Below are positions 26,944 through 38,030 of a stretch of DNA of 64,000 nt, piece by piece. Under the pieces are notes generated by a model. It was not told the origin of the DNA, did no database searches, and saw nothing but the letters and a program-made list of their open reading frames with translations. The position numbers and the translations under genes are program-made. The DNA is taken from positions 62,001 to 126,000 of the forward strand of contig NZ_JAHRGM010000035.1 of the NCBI RefSeq assembly GCF_019097845.1, written 5' to 3'. The DNA is from Sphingobium sp. AS12 (GTDB lineage Bacteria; Pseudomonadota; Alphaproteobacteria; Sphingomonadales; Sphingomonadaceae). The number at the start of each line of letters is the position of its first letter. The stretch's first letter is position 1.

Positions 26944-28611
26944 ATGCCGAATTCACCGATTTCGGCCGCGCCCTTGCGCGGCCTGACCCTTGCTGCCGTC
27001 AGCCTGTCCGCGCTGATCGGCGCACAGGCGCTCGCCCAGACGGAAACGCAGGTTGCCGGACGCATGGCGACCGTGACCCTGCCCGCTGACGCTGGCAAGA
27101 CCATGGCGGTCCCCGCCGAAGCCGCACCCGCTGCCGTTCCCAACCTCACCCGCGACAATGGCGCGCCGATCGGCGCCAACCGCAACAGCAAGACCGCGGG
27201 CGATCTTGGCCCGGTCCTGCTGGAGGACACGACCCTCATTGAAAAGCTGTCGCGCTTCGACCGTGAGCGCATCCCGGAGCGTGTCGTCCACGCCCGCGGC
27301 ACTGGTGCGCATGGCATATTCCGCGCCACCGCCGACATTAGCGACCTGACCCGCGCCTCGCTCTTCACATCGGGCAAGGAAACGCCGGTATTCGTCCGCT
27401 TTTCCAGCGTCATTCACCCGTCGGGCAGCCCTGAAGGCCTGCGCGATCCGCGTGGTTTCGCGACCAAATTCTACACCGATCAGGGTAATTGGGATCTGGT
27501 CGGCAACAACCTGCCGGTCTTTTTCATCCGCGACGCCATGCAGTTCCCCGACATGGTGCACAGCCTCAAGCCCTCGCCCGTGACCAACAAGCAGGATCCC
27601 AATCGCTTCTTCGATTTCTTCTCCAACACCCCTGAATCGACCAATATGCTGACCCAGCTTTATTCCAATCTGGGCACGCCATCCTCCTACCGCACGATGG
27701 ACGGCAATGGCGTTCACGCCTTCAAGCTGGTGAATGCGCAGGGCAAGGTGACCTTCGCCAAGTTCCGCTGGATCAGCCGTCAGGGCGTCAAGAATCTGAC
27801 CGCCAAGGAAGCGGGCGCCGCCCAGTTCAACTTCATGACCGACGATCTTTATCGCGAAGTGGGCAAGGGCAATGCCCCGACCTGGGATCTGATGATCCAG
27901 ACCATGACGCCGGACCAGTTTGCCGGTCTCGACTATAATCCGTTCGACGATACCAAGGAATGGCTGAACGTACCCTTCCGCAAGATCGGCGAAATGACGC
28001 TGAACAAGATGCCCGCCAATTTCTTTGAATTTACCGAACAGTCGGCCTTTGCCCCTGCCAATATGGTGCCGGGTATCGAAGCCTCGCCTGACCGCATGTT
28101 GCAGGGCCGCCTGTTCAGCTATTCCGACACCCAGCGCTATCGCGTCGGCGCGAATGTCATGGCGCTGCCGGTCAACAAGCCGCTGGCACCGGTGGTGAAT
28201 AATTATCAGGACGGGGTGATGGACGCGACGGGTTCGACCTCCAACGTCAATTATTTCCCGGCGATGGTGCAAAAGCAGGCTGCGGCCGAATTTGGTCAGT
28301 CCACCTATGAGGTGAACGCCACGGTCGATGCCAAGCCGATCGAAAAGACCAATAATTTCGCGCAGGCGGGCATTTTCTACCGTTCGCTCTCGGCGAAGGA
28401 CAAGGCGGACCTGATTGCCAACCTTGCAGGCGATCTGGGGCAGGTAACGTCCGATCGCACCCGCACGATCATGGTCAGCTATTTCTACCAGGCCGACAAG
28501 GACTATGGCACGCGCATCGCCAAGGCGGTCAACGTGCCGATGGGCGAAGTGACCAAGGCCGTGTCGGAATATGAAACCGCCTACCCACAACAGCGCCTGA
28601 CCGTGCGTTGA
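26944..28611 (+). CDS. katB: Exported monofunctional heme catalase (KatB-like)
   Basis: Decomposes hydrogen peroxide. The first 32 residues form a signal peptide ending in AQALAQ, so the enzyme is periplasmic. Catalytic His116 lies in ERVVHARGTGAHGIF, the distal Asn in DLVGNNLPVFFIRDA, and the proximal heme Tyr in GRLFSYSDTQRYRVG. 555 residues after an AGAGGAA-type ribosome site. The next gene encodes an exported ankyrin-repeat protein; this katB-ankB pairing is known in pseudomonads, where the ankyrin protein is needed for full catalase activity. No oxyR is adjacent. A type B palindrome sits between the two genes. Confidence 0.94.
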   Translation: MPNSPISAAPLRGLTLAAVSLSALIGAQALAQTETQVAGRMATVTLPADAGKTMAVPAEAAPAAVPNLTRDNGAPIGANRNSKTAGDLGPVLLEDTTLIEKLSRFDRERIPERVVHARGTGAHGIFRATADISDLTRASLFTSGKETPVFVRFSSVIHPSGSPEGLRDPRGFATKFYTDQGNWDLVGNNLPVFFIRDAMQFPDMVHSLKPSPVTNKQDPNRFFDFFSNTPESTNMLTQLYSNLGTPSSYRTMDGNGVHAFKLVNAQGKVTFAKFRWISRQGVKNLTAKEAGAAQFNFMTDDLYREVGKGNAPTWDLMIQTMTPDQFAGLDYNPFDDTKEWLNVPFRKIGEMTLNKMPANFFEFTEQSAFAPANMVPGIEASPDRMLQGRLFSYSDTQRYRVGANVMALPVNKPLAPVVNNYQDGVMDATGSTSNVNYFPAMVQKQAAAEFGQSTYEVNATVDAKPIEKTNNFAQAGIFYRSLSAKDKADLIANLAGDLGQVTSDRTRTIMVSYFYQADKDYGTRIAKAVNVPMGEVTKAVSEYETAYPQQRLTVR

Positions 28612-28626
28612 GGCTAAAGCCAAACA

Positions 28627-28679
28627 CCGTTCGTCCTGAGCCTGTCGAAGGACTTGCCTTCTTCGACAGGCTCAGGACC
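28627..28679. repeat. Type B REP-like palindrome between katB and ankB
   Basis: Arms GTCCTGAGCCTGTCGAAG (28633-28650) and its exact reverse complement (28661-28678), preceded by CCGTTC. Spacer of 10 bases. It lies 15 bases after the catalase stop and 36 bases before the ankyrin start. Relatives of the same element are at 43775 and 52313. Confidence 0.85.
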
Positions 28680-28714
28680 ACAGGATCACTTCCGCGACAA
28701 GGTTGCCACTTCCC

Positions 28715-29269
28715 ATGCTCTCCCTCCTCCTCGCCACCGCGCTGGCGACCGCGACGCCATCCCCCGCAGCGGACGCCCTCCCAACCCCCGAACGCCGCCA
28801 AGAACTCCTCTTCGACGCCGCCCGCCTCGGTCGCACCGACATGATCGCTCCGCTGGTCAAGGCTGGCGTGGACATCAACGCCACCGACGCGCGTGGCTTC
28901 ACGCCCCTGATCCTGGCCGCCTATAATGGGCAGGCAGAAACACTAGACGCGCTGATCGCGGCAGGCGCTGACCCGTGCAAGCCCGACGCATCGCAGGGCA
29001 ATACCGCGCAGATGGGCGTCGCGTTCAAGGGCAATGACGCCATCGCCGCCCGGCTGCTGACCGCCGGTTGTGACGTCAACGCCCGCAACAAGACGGGCCA
29101 GACCGCGCTGATGATGGCCGCCCTGTTTGGCCGCAGCGCGCAGGTGACGATGCTGGTCAAGGCAGGCGCGGACCCGGCACTCGCCGATGCGTCAGGCCGC
29201 ACCGCCAAAGCCGTGGCGCAGGGGCAAGGCAATGACGCCATGGTCGCGCAACTGGAGAGGCGGCAGTAA
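28715..29269 (+). CDS. ankB: Exported ankyrin-repeat protein (AnkB-like catalase partner)
   Basis: 184 residues: a signal peptide (MLSLLLATALATATPSPA) then at least four ankyrin repeats, readable as GRTDMIAPLVKAGVDINATD, RGFTPLILAAYNGQ, ETLDALIAAGADPC, TGQTALMMAALFGR and VTMLVKAGADPALADASG. The ATG at 28715 gives a clean signal peptide; an upstream in-frame TTG at 28703 adds only four residues. Its position directly after the exported catalase matches the katB-ankB arrangement; a role in supporting catalase or anchoring heme proteins in the periplasm is inference. Confidence 0.88.
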   Translation: MLSLLLATALATATPSPAADALPTPERRQELLFDAARLGRTDMIAPLVKAGVDINATDARGFTPLILAAYNGQAETLDALIAAGADPCKPDASQGNTAQMGVAFKGNDAIAARLLTAGCDVNARNKTGQTALMMAALFGRSAQVTMLVKAGADPALADASGRTAKAVAQGQGNDAMVAQLERRQ

Positions 29270-29270
29270 T

Positions 29271-29300
29271 CTCCGTTCGTTTCGAGCGAAGTCGAGAAAC
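29271..29300. repeat. Single arm of the type A palindrome
   Basis: One arm (CTCCGTTCGTTTCGAGCGAA plus GTCGAGAAAC) without the matching second arm, 2 bases after the ankB stop. Probably a decayed or partially deleted copy; it again lies between convergent genes. Confidence 0.75.
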
Positions 29301-29315
29301 CAGCGCGCCGTCGCC

Positions 29316-29831
29316 TTAAGGCGCGCGCTCGTCCCGCTCACCCCCGCACCCTTTCAACACCCCGTCGACAAAAGCCACCGCCACCCGGTCGCGCCACAGC
29401 GCGTCGCTCATCCCGTCGCTGCACGGCCCTTCGCTGATCGTCATGGCAAACCCGTCGCCGGAATAGCGAATCACCCGTTCCTCGACATGACGCGCCACCG
29501 CGAAGCGCACCGGCGGATGATCCGGTCGCTCCAGCGTTGCGGCGTCCCCGCGCACGGTCACCGCCCAGAAGGGTTCAGTGCCGATCGCCCGATAATCGGG
29601 CGCAGACTTGACTTGTGACGGGGCAGGGTGCGTGTCTCGTGAACCAGAAATATCGTCATTTTTCAATGATTTACTCTGCTTGGCCGGCGCCGGGCCATTC
29701 GCCGGCGGCGCGCTATTCACCACCGCCGGCACGGCCTGACTGAACGCCTCTCTATCATTGTCCAGCTCAGTGTCGCAGCCACCCAGCCCCGCGCTCAACA
29801 GCACGACGCCAGCCAGCCGCAATCCTATCAC
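29316..29831 (-). CDS. Small lipoprotein, COG3650-like
   Basis: 171 residues with a lipoprotein signal (VVLLSAGLGGC, Cys at residue 19), then a Pro/Ala/Ser/Lys-rich linker of about 60 residues and a C-terminal domain beginning YRAIGTEPFWAVTVRGDAATL and ending with paired cysteines (SEGPCSDGMSD ... LKGCGGE). This resembles the COG3650/HslJ-neighbour lipoprotein family of unknown function. The start is GTG. It begins 2 bases downstream of the gyrB stop, so it may be co-transcribed with gyrB. Confidence 0.75.
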   Translation of the reverse strand: MIGLRLAGVVLLSAGLGGCDTELDNDREAFSQAVPAVVNSAPPANGPAPAKQSKSLKNDDISGSRDTHPAPSQVKSAPDYRAIGTEPFWAVTVRGDAATLERPDHPPVRFAVARHVEERVIRYSGDGFAMTISEGPCSDGMSDALWRDRVAVAFVDGVLKGCGGERDERAP

Positions 29832-29832
29832 C

Positions 29833-32352
<2,520 letters not shown>

Positions 32353-32408
32353 CTAAAGCGAAACATGGTGCCTTCCCCCGCACGCCGGACCAGTCTATCC
32401 CCTGTGCC

Positions 32409-32891
32409 ATGTCGCGCGCCATCGCCCTGTTTTTCCTGCTTGCCGCCTGTTCCGACAGCCGCGAGGTGCTGGACGAATTGCCCAATAGTTCGCTTGCCGG
32501 TGCACCCCGCGCCGAAGTCCCCGAAAGCCGAATGGACGCGCCGGTTGCCCGCGCCGTGACGATCGGTGAGGATGGCCCGCGCATGGACGCCTGTGGCGGC
32601 ATGGGGCAGGTGGCGCGCACGGGACCAAACGGCCTGCCGTTGCGCGCAGCCCCCTTTGGCGACGCAAAAATCCTCGCGAGCCTGGCCGAAGGCGACCGCA
32701 CCTATATCTGCACCCGCAGCCTCGACCAGAAATGGCTGGGTGTGGTGCTGGCTCCACCACCCGCTACCGACAATGCCGCGGAACCCGCCGATTGCGGCGT
32801 CTCCTCCCCGGTCGATCGCAAACAGCCCTATGACGGCCCCTGCGTCAGCGGATGGGTCGCCAGCGCCTATGTCCGGCTGATCGCCGGCTAA
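32409..32891 (+). CDS. Lipoprotein with SH3-like domain
   Basis: 160 residues. Short lipoprotein signal with Cys at residue 14 (FFLLAACSDS), then the segment GPNGLPLRAAPFGDAKILASLAEGD that fits a bacterial SH3-type fold, and a closing GWVASAYVRLIAG typical of SH3b domains. Four further cysteines could form disulfides. Such proteins often bind peptidoglycan, but no partner is visible. Divergent from gyrB across 86 bases. Confidence 0.75.
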   Translation: MSRAIALFFLLAACSDSREVLDELPNSSLAGAPRAEVPESRMDAPVARAVTIGEDGPRMDACGGMGQVARTGPNGLPLRAAPFGDAKILASLAEGDRTYICTRSLDQKWLGVVLAPPPATDNAAEPADCGVSSPVDRKQPYDGPCVSGWVASAYVRLIAG

Positions 32892-32895
32892 GGCC

Positions 32896-33402
32896 TCAAA
32901 TCCCGCCCAGAAAGTCGATTTTTCCCACAGGCACGCCCGCCTGGCGCAGCAACGCATAGGCCATGGTCAGGTGAAAATAGAAATTGGGCAGGGAAAAGGT
33001 CAGTACATGGCTGCTGCCGGTAAAGGGAATCTCGCCATTCGGCACCTTCAGCACCACGGCGGCATCCTCCCGCCCGTCAATCTTCTCGCGCGGCACTGCT
33101 TCCAGCAGCGCGATCGTCCTGGCGATGCGCGCCTGTAACTCGTCGAACGTCTGTTCGCTGTCCGCCATCGCCACCGGCTCCAGATCACCCAGCCGCGTCA
33201 CCGTCCCCTTGGCGGTATCGCAGGCGAACTGCACCTGCGCGGTCAGCGGCTTCATGTCCGCGATCAGCTGCGCGCCGGTCAGCGTCGCGGGGTCAATGCC
33301 CTTTTCGGCGGCAAAGGCTGCGCCCTTGTCGAGTACCCCCGACAATGCGTTCAGCCCGCGGATGAACATGGGAACGGTCAGATCGTATAATGCGGTCGCC
33401 AT
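32896..33402 (-). CDS. DUF1993 domain protein (DinB-like fold)
   Basis: 168 residues from the ATG at 33402. DUF1993 proteins are predicted four-helix bundles; the family pattern is clear in LYDLTVPMFIRGLNALSGVLDK, LIADMKPLTAQVQFACDTAKG, FDELQARIARTIALLE and the C-terminal SLPNFYFHLTMAYALLRQAGVPVGK. No function is known. It lies directly downstream of the NHL-repeat gene on the same strand. Confidence 0.85.
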   Translation of the reverse strand: MATALYDLTVPMFIRGLNALSGVLDKGAAFAAEKGIDPATLTGAQLIADMKPLTAQVQFACDTAKGTVTRLGDLEPVAMADSEQTFDELQARIARTIALLEAVPREKIDGREDAAVVLKVPNGEIPFTGSSHVLTFSLPNFYFHLTMAYALLRQAGVPVGKIDFLGGI

Positions 33403-33416
33403 ATGGCGTCCCCCTC

Positions 33417-34598
33417 TCATTGGATGCCGGTGAACACCAGCTTCTGTACGCGCCGGCCGGTATTGACCTCGGTTGCATAGATATTGCCGTCGCTGTCGGT
33501 ATCAATGCTGTGCAGCCAGGTAAATTGCCCCGGCTGCCGTCCGACCCGGCCAATCGCGCCCAGCACCTCATGCGTCTTGCGCAGCAAGATCCAGATCCGC
33601 CCGTTCATCATGTCCGCGACATAAAGATAGGTCTGGTCGGGATCGGGCGAGAAAGCGATGTCGGTAACCGTATGGGTGCCGCCCGTCTCGCCCGCAATCA
33701 CCAGGTCGCGCACGAAGGTCAGGCCGCCATCCTTGCCCCGCCTGAACAGTTGCGCCCGATTATTGTTGCGATCGCAGACATAGACATGGCCGTCCCGTGT
33801 CGGCACCACGCAATGAACGATGTCGGCGAAGGTCTGCGCCTTGGGATCGGCGATCTTGCTGGGATCAACGGCATGGCTCTGGTCGAACGCGCCCTGCCGC
33901 GTCGGCGCAATCGGCGGCTTGGCATAGGCGCCCCAACGCCCCTTATAGCCATTAGTGCGGGCATCATATCCGATCACCCGCCGGTTCACATAGCCGTCTG
34001 AAATCAGGACGATGCCGTCGGAATGGTTAACGTCGGACGGGTTGCCCAACTGGTCGGTCGCATCATTGCCGCCGGTCTTGCCCCGCTGGCCGAAAGCCCT
34101 GATGAAGGTGCCATCGGCGCGATAGTTCAATACGACATGGTCGTCTTTGCCATTGCCGCCAAACCAGATGGTGCCAGCGGCGTCGACAAACATGCCGTGC
34201 AGGCTGGCTGGCCACTGGTTGACGCCATCGACGCTCGGCGCGCTGCCAGGCCCGCCCCAACCGCCCAGATAGCGCCCGTCGCTGCCAAAATGGACCACGG
34301 GCGGGGCTGGCTTGCAGCAGACCGCGATGGGCGGGGTCTGGGCCAGGCCGGTGTCGGTCGCGGTCAGGCTATGCGGGCGATGCACGACCCAGACCGAATC
34401 ATCGGGCGCGACCGCCACCCCGCTCACCTGTCCCAGCAACAGATCGCCGGGCATGTTGGGCCATGCCGCATCAACCTTGAACCGGGGCATTTTCGTGCCC
34501 GCAGGCGCGACCTGCTCAAAGGCTAGCGGGGCTAAAGCGCTGTTATCGCTCGTGGCACCGGTCAATATCAGCAGGCAGGCGGCAATCAGGGGGCGCAT
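33417..34598 (-). CDS. Exported NHL-repeat beta-propeller protein
   Basis: About 393 residues from the ATG at 34598, which gives a signal peptide (MRPLIAACLLILTGA). Repeats of the NHL type follow: LGQVSGVAVAPDDSVWVVHRP, SLHGMFVDAAGTIWFGGNG, NPSDVNHSDGIVLISDGYVNRRVIGYD, VHCVVPTRDGHVYVCDRNNNR, TDIAFSPDPDQTYLYVADMMNGRI and TWLHSIDTDSDGNIYATEVNTGR. This matches a six-bladed propeller resembling peptidyl-alpha-hydroxyglycine lyase or strictosidine-synthase-like proteins. Reaction unknown. Confidence 0.82.
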   Translation of the reverse strand: MRPLIAACLLILTGATSDNSALAPLAFEQVAPAGTKMPRFKVDAAWPNMPGDLLLGQVSGVAVAPDDSVWVVHRPHSLTATDTGLAQTPPIAVCCKPAPPVVHFGSDGRYLGGWGGPGSAPSVDGVNQWPASLHGMFVDAAGTIWFGGNGKDDHVVLNYRADGTFIRAFGQRGKTGGNDATDQLGNPSDVNHSDGIVLISDGYVNRRVIGYDARTNGYKGRWGAYAKPPIAPTRQGAFDQSHAVDPSKIADPKAQTFADIVHCVVPTRDGHVYVCDRNNNRAQLFRRGKDGGLTFVRDLVIAGETGGTHTVTDIAFSPDPDQTYLYVADMMNGRIWILLRKTHEVLGAIGRVGRQPGQFTWLHSIDTDSDGNIYATEVNTGRRVQKLVFTGIQ

Positions 34599-34667
34599 CG
34601 CGACGGCTCCGGTGTCGGGGGTGGACCGGCCGATCATGCCCGGATGGCTGCCCCGGTCAATCTCCCT

Positions 34668-35270
34668 TCAGGCCAGCGCCGCCCGCTCCGGCGCGTCGAT
34701 GCGGAACCAGGGCAGGGCATGGTGGACGATCCAGCCAATGCTCATCGCGTAAAGAACCGTGCCTGCGCCCACCGTCCCACCCAGCAGCCAGCCGATCGCC
34801 AGCACGGCCAACTCTATGCCTGTGCGAACCCATTTGACCGGCAGGCCCGTGCGACGACACAAACCCGTCATCAGCCCGTCGCGCGGCCCCGGTCCCAGCC
34901 CCGCGCCGATATAGGCACCCCCGGCGATGCCGTTCAGCACGATTCCCGCACCCAGCCAGGCCGCACGCATCGCAAATCCCTCCGGCGTCGGCAGCAGAAT
35001 CAGCGACAGGTCCACCGCCGTGCCGATCAAGACGATATTGGCCACCGTGCCAATTCCCGGCCGCTGGCGCAGCGGCCACCACAACAGCAGCACGATCGCG
35101 CCGACCAGATTGACAGTCATGCCGAAGCTCAGGCCCAGCCGGGGCGCCATCCCCTGATGCAGCACGTCCCACGGGTCGAGGCCCAGATTGGCGCGCAGCA
35201 TCAGCGCCATGGAAAAACCATAGAGGCCAAGGCCCCAGAAAAGCTGGAAAAGGCGGCGGTGCATCATCAT
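34668..35270 (-). CDS. YczE-family membrane protein
   Basis: About 200-residue integral membrane protein with five or more hydrophobic segments (LFWGLGLYGFSMALMLRANLGL, NLVGAIVLLLWWPL, GTVANIVLIGTAVDLSLIL, WLGAGIVLNGIAGGAYIGAG, IELAVLAIGWLLGGTVGAGT). Homologous in pattern to YczE, a permease-like family often controlled by the neighbouring MocR-type regulator YczR, which is exactly the divergent gene here. Three consecutive ATGs at 35264-35270 make the start uncertain by one or two residues. Confidence 0.84.
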   Translation of the reverse strand: MMMHRRLFQLFWGLGLYGFSMALMLRANLGLDPWDVLHQGMAPRLGLSFGMTVNLVGAIVLLLWWPLRQRPGIGTVANIVLIGTAVDLSLILLPTPEGFAMRAAWLGAGIVLNGIAGGAYIGAGLGPGPRDGLMTGLCRRTGLPVKWVRTGIELAVLAIGWLLGGTVGAGTVLYAMSIGWIVHHALPWFRIDAPERAALA

Positions 35271-35293
35271 GGGCAGGCTTCTTCGTCACAATT

Positions 35294-35330
35294 GGCCTTT
35301 TCCAAAAGGACCATTTCGACATAAATGGCC
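35294..35330. promoter_or_regulatory. Candidate YczR operator between yczE and yczR
   Basis: In the 90-base divergent gap, CCTTTT-CC-AAAAGG is a perfect palindrome (35296-35309), and GGACCATTT / AAATGGCC (35308-35316 and 35323-35330) forms a second inverted pair. The GGCC/GGACC box recurs at both ends. MocR-type regulators bind repeated half-sites in exactly this kind of divergent gap. Confidence 0.55.
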
Positions 35331-35360
35331 CTGACCGTCCGCAAATTGGATCAGATCGCC

Positions 35361-36824
35361 ATGTCCACTTCCTTCCTTCGCCCGCCCTCCCTGCTTCGCC
35401 TGCTGGGCGCATGGCGCGCGCAGGACAGCGCCCAGCCAGCCTATCGCCAACTGGCGCAGGCGCTGCGGATGCTGGTGCTGGACGGGCGCGTGGGCCTGAA
35501 CGTCCGCCTGCCGGGCGAGCGCGAGCTGGCCGCCGCGCTGGGCCTGTCGCGCACGACGATCGCGGCGGCGTTCGACCGGCTGCGGGACGAGGGCTATCTG
35601 GAAAGTCGGCAGGGGTCGGGCAGCGTCACCCGCCTGCCGCCGGGCCGGGTCGAACCGCCCCAGGCGGACATCGACATGATCACGGGCGGCAATCTGCTCA
35701 ACTGGACTCATGCCGCCCTGCCCGCTGCGCCGGGCGTCGGTCGCGCGATGCAGGCAGCGGTCGAGGCGCTGCCCGCCTATTTGGGCGATCTGGGCTATGA
35801 TCCGCTCGGATTGCCCGTGTTGCGCCGCGCCGTCGCCGCCCATTTCGAGCGGCGGGGTTGCCCGACCGATGCGGACCAGATCATCATCACCAACGGCGCG
35901 CAGCAGGGCTTTTCGCTGCTGCTCCACTGGCTTGCCGGGCCGGGCGATCGCGTCGTGATCGATCACCCGACCTATCATAACGCGATTCAGGCGTTGCAGC
36001 GCGCCCATGTCGTGCCGGTGCCGGTCGGCCTGCCAACCCATGGCTGGGATATCGACGCGATGGACGCCGCCTTCCGCCAGACCGCGCCGCGCTTTGCCTA
36101 TCTGATCGCCGATTTCCACAACCCCACCGGGCGCAGCATGGACCCGGCGACTCGCCGCGCGCTGGTCGCCGCCGCCACCCGCAGCCACACCCCGCTGGTG
36201 ATCGACGAAACCATGGTGGCGATGGGCCTCGATTTCGCCCCGCCACCGCCGGTCGCGATTCATGATCCGTCGGGGCGTCAGGTCATCACCATGGGGTCAG
36301 CCAGCAAGATATTCTGGGGCGGGCTTCGGGTAGGCTGGATTCGCGCCGATCCGCAGACGGTCGCGGCATTGGGACGCCTGCGCACGACGATGGACATGGC
36401 GAGTCCCGTGGTCGAACAGTTGGCCGTCGCCCATCTGATCGATGCCGACGAAGGGCTGGGCGCGCGCGCCGATATGCTGCGCGGGCGGCGTGACCATCTG
36501 CTGGCGCTGCTCGAACAGCATCTGCCCCATTGGCGGGTCGAATCGCCCGCTGGCGGCCTGTCGCTCTGGGCCGAACTCCCCCGTGCGGAGGCGACCGCAC
36601 TCACGGCGCTGGCCGAAAGCCTGGGCGTCCGGGTCGCCGCCGGGCCGCGCTTTGGCGTCAGCGGCGCGTTTGAACGCTTCCTGCGCCTGCCCTTCACCCT
36701 GCCCGAAGCGCAACTCGCGACCGGCGTGGAACGGCTGGTCCAGGCCGACGCCCATCTTCACGCCCGCACCCCCAGGGGTCGCGATTCGCTGGCGCTGGCG
36801 CTGGAGGCGGACCGATTGATCTGA
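35361..36824 (+). CDS. MocR-type PLP-dependent transcription regulator (YczR-like)
   Basis: Fusion of a GntR winged helix (residues about 17-85; LPGERELAAALGLSRTTIAAAFDRLRDEGYLESRQGSG) to a fold-type I aminotransferase-like domain (about 110-480). The PLP lysine is K316 in GSASKIFWGGLRVGWIR, and DFHNPTGRSM, which carries the family NPTG motif, is intact. 487 residues from the ATG at 35361; the frame is open 36 bases farther up but the conserved start fits here. It probably controls the divergent yczE gene through the palindromes between them, possibly in response to PLP or an amine. Confidence 0.9.
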   Translation: MSTSFLRPPSLLRLLGAWRAQDSAQPAYRQLAQALRMLVLDGRVGLNVRLPGERELAAALGLSRTTIAAAFDRLRDEGYLESRQGSGSVTRLPPGRVEPPQADIDMITGGNLLNWTHAALPAAPGVGRAMQAAVEALPAYLGDLGYDPLGLPVLRRAVAAHFERRGCPTDADQIIITNGAQQGFSLLLHWLAGPGDRVVIDHPTYHNAIQALQRAHVVPVPVGLPTHGWDIDAMDAAFRQTAPRFAYLIADFHNPTGRSMDPATRRALVAAATRSHTPLVIDETMVAMGLDFAPPPPVAIHDPSGRQVITMGSASKIFWGGLRVGWIRADPQTVAALGRLRTTMDMASPVVEQLAVAHLIDADEGLGARADMLRGRRDHLLALLEQHLPHWRVESPAGGLSLWAELPRAEATALTALAESLGVRVAAGPRFGVSGAFERFLRLPFTLPEAQLATGVERLVQADAHLHARTPRGRDSLALALEADRLI

Positions 36825-36833
36825 AGGTGCGGT

Positions 36834-37880
36834 CTATGAGGCGTCGATGCCGACGATCTGGTCGATGGTCGCAAAGCCGTCGCGCCTCATCAGCGCCTTG
36901 AGGCCATGATTGATCCGCTTCGCCAGATACGGTCCCTCATAGACCAGCGCGCTGTAAAGCTGGACCAGCGATGCGCCCGCGCGGATGCGGGCATAGGCCT
37001 GCTCCGCATCGGCAATGCCGCCAACCCCGATCAGCGGCAGCCGCGCGCCCAGCAACCGGCGGAAATCGCGCAATTTCTGAAGCGACAGGTCGGTCAGCGG
37101 CGCCCCCGACAGCCCGCCGGTCTCGCCTGCATGAACTGACCGCAGCGCCGGGCGGGTGATGGTCGTGTTGGACACGATCAGCGCGTCGATCCGATGGTCG
37201 AGGCAGGCGGCGGCAATATCCTCCACATCCGCAGGTTCCAGATCGGGCGCGACCTTCAGGAAAATCGGCGTCGCGCGGCTGCCCCGCGCGGCCATCACCG
37301 CGCCCAGCAAGGCGTCCAGCGCGGCGCGATCCTGCAACGCACGCAGCCCCGGCGTGTTGGGGGAGGAGATATTGACGGTCAGATAATCGGCCAGCGGGGC
37401 CATGACCTGCACCCCGGTGACATAATCGGCGATCCGGTCGGTCGCGTCCTTGTTCGCGCCGATGTTGATGCCGATGACCGGCCCTTCCCCCACCGGACGG
37501 CGATACCGCGCGATCCGGTCCGCCGCCGCGCCCTGTCCGCCATTGTTGAAGCCGAAACGGTTGATCACCGCTCTGTCCTCGACCAGCCGGAACAGCCGGG
37601 GCTGGGGGTTGCCCGGCTGGGCCAGCGGGGTCAGCGTTCCCAGCTCGGCGAAGCCAAAGCCCAGGCCATGCATCTTGTGCGCGACTCGGCCTTCCTTGTC
37701 ATAACCTGCCGCCAGACCGACCGGATTGGGGAAGGGGATCCCCGCGACCTGGCTCGCCAGCATTGGGTCCGGCGTCAACGGGCCGGGAGTCGGCATCAGG
37801 CGCAGTGCGGCGATCGACAGATTATGGGCGCGCTCGGCATCAAGGGCGAACAGCAGCGGGCGGATCAGACGGTAGGGCAT
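36834..37880 (-). CDS. pyrD: Quinone-dependent dihydroorotate dehydrogenase (class 2)
   Basis: Membrane-associated flavoenzyme that oxidises dihydroorotate to orotate for pyrimidine synthesis. The N-terminal amphipathic part (YRLIRPLLFALDAERAHNLSI) is that of class 2 enzymes; FMN and substrate motifs are NPVGLAAGYDKEG, INRFGFNNGG, LTVNISSPNTPGLR with the catalytic Ser, VSNTTITRP and GVGGIADAEQAYARIRAGASLVQLYSAL (read in sections). 348 residues from the ATG at 37880. It converges on the YczR gene with 9 bases between stops. Confidence 0.96.
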   Translation of the reverse strand: MPYRLIRPLLFALDAERAHNLSIAALRLMPTPGPLTPDPMLASQVAGIPFPNPVGLAAGYDKEGRVAHKMHGLGFGFAELGTLTPLAQPGNPQPRLFRLVEDRAVINRFGFNNGGQGAAADRIARYRRPVGEGPVIGINIGANKDATDRIADYVTGVQVMAPLADYLTVNISSPNTPGLRALQDRAALDALLGAVMAARGSRATPIFLKVAPDLEPADVEDIAAACLDHRIDALIVSNTTITRPALRSVHAGETGGLSGAPLTDLSLQKLRDFRRLLGARLPLIGVGGIADAEQAYARIRAGASLVQLYSALVYEGPYLAKRINHGLKALMRRDGFATIDQIVGIDAS

Positions 37881-37994
37881 GGCCGCGCTATGCCAGCGGC
37901 GGGGCTGTCCGTCGAGTCGCTGTTGCAGCATAGCCACAGCCCCTTCCTAACGTCATTTCATAACAGGAAACGTCATGATTGAGATCGTTTTCAG

Positions 37995-38024
37995 CTGAAA
38001 AATGTCCGATCCGTCCAATAATAT
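37995..38024 (+). promoter_or_regulatory. Probable sigma-70-type promoter for the small RNA
   Basis: A -35-like CTGAAA (37995-38000), 18-base spacer and a -10 TAATAT (38019-38024) predict transcription from about 38031, exactly where a structured region starts. Upstream, AACGTCAT is repeated at 37949-37956 and 37969-37976, two helical turns apart, a possible activator or repressor site. Confidence 0.5.
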
Positions 38025-38030
38025 TGCCGT

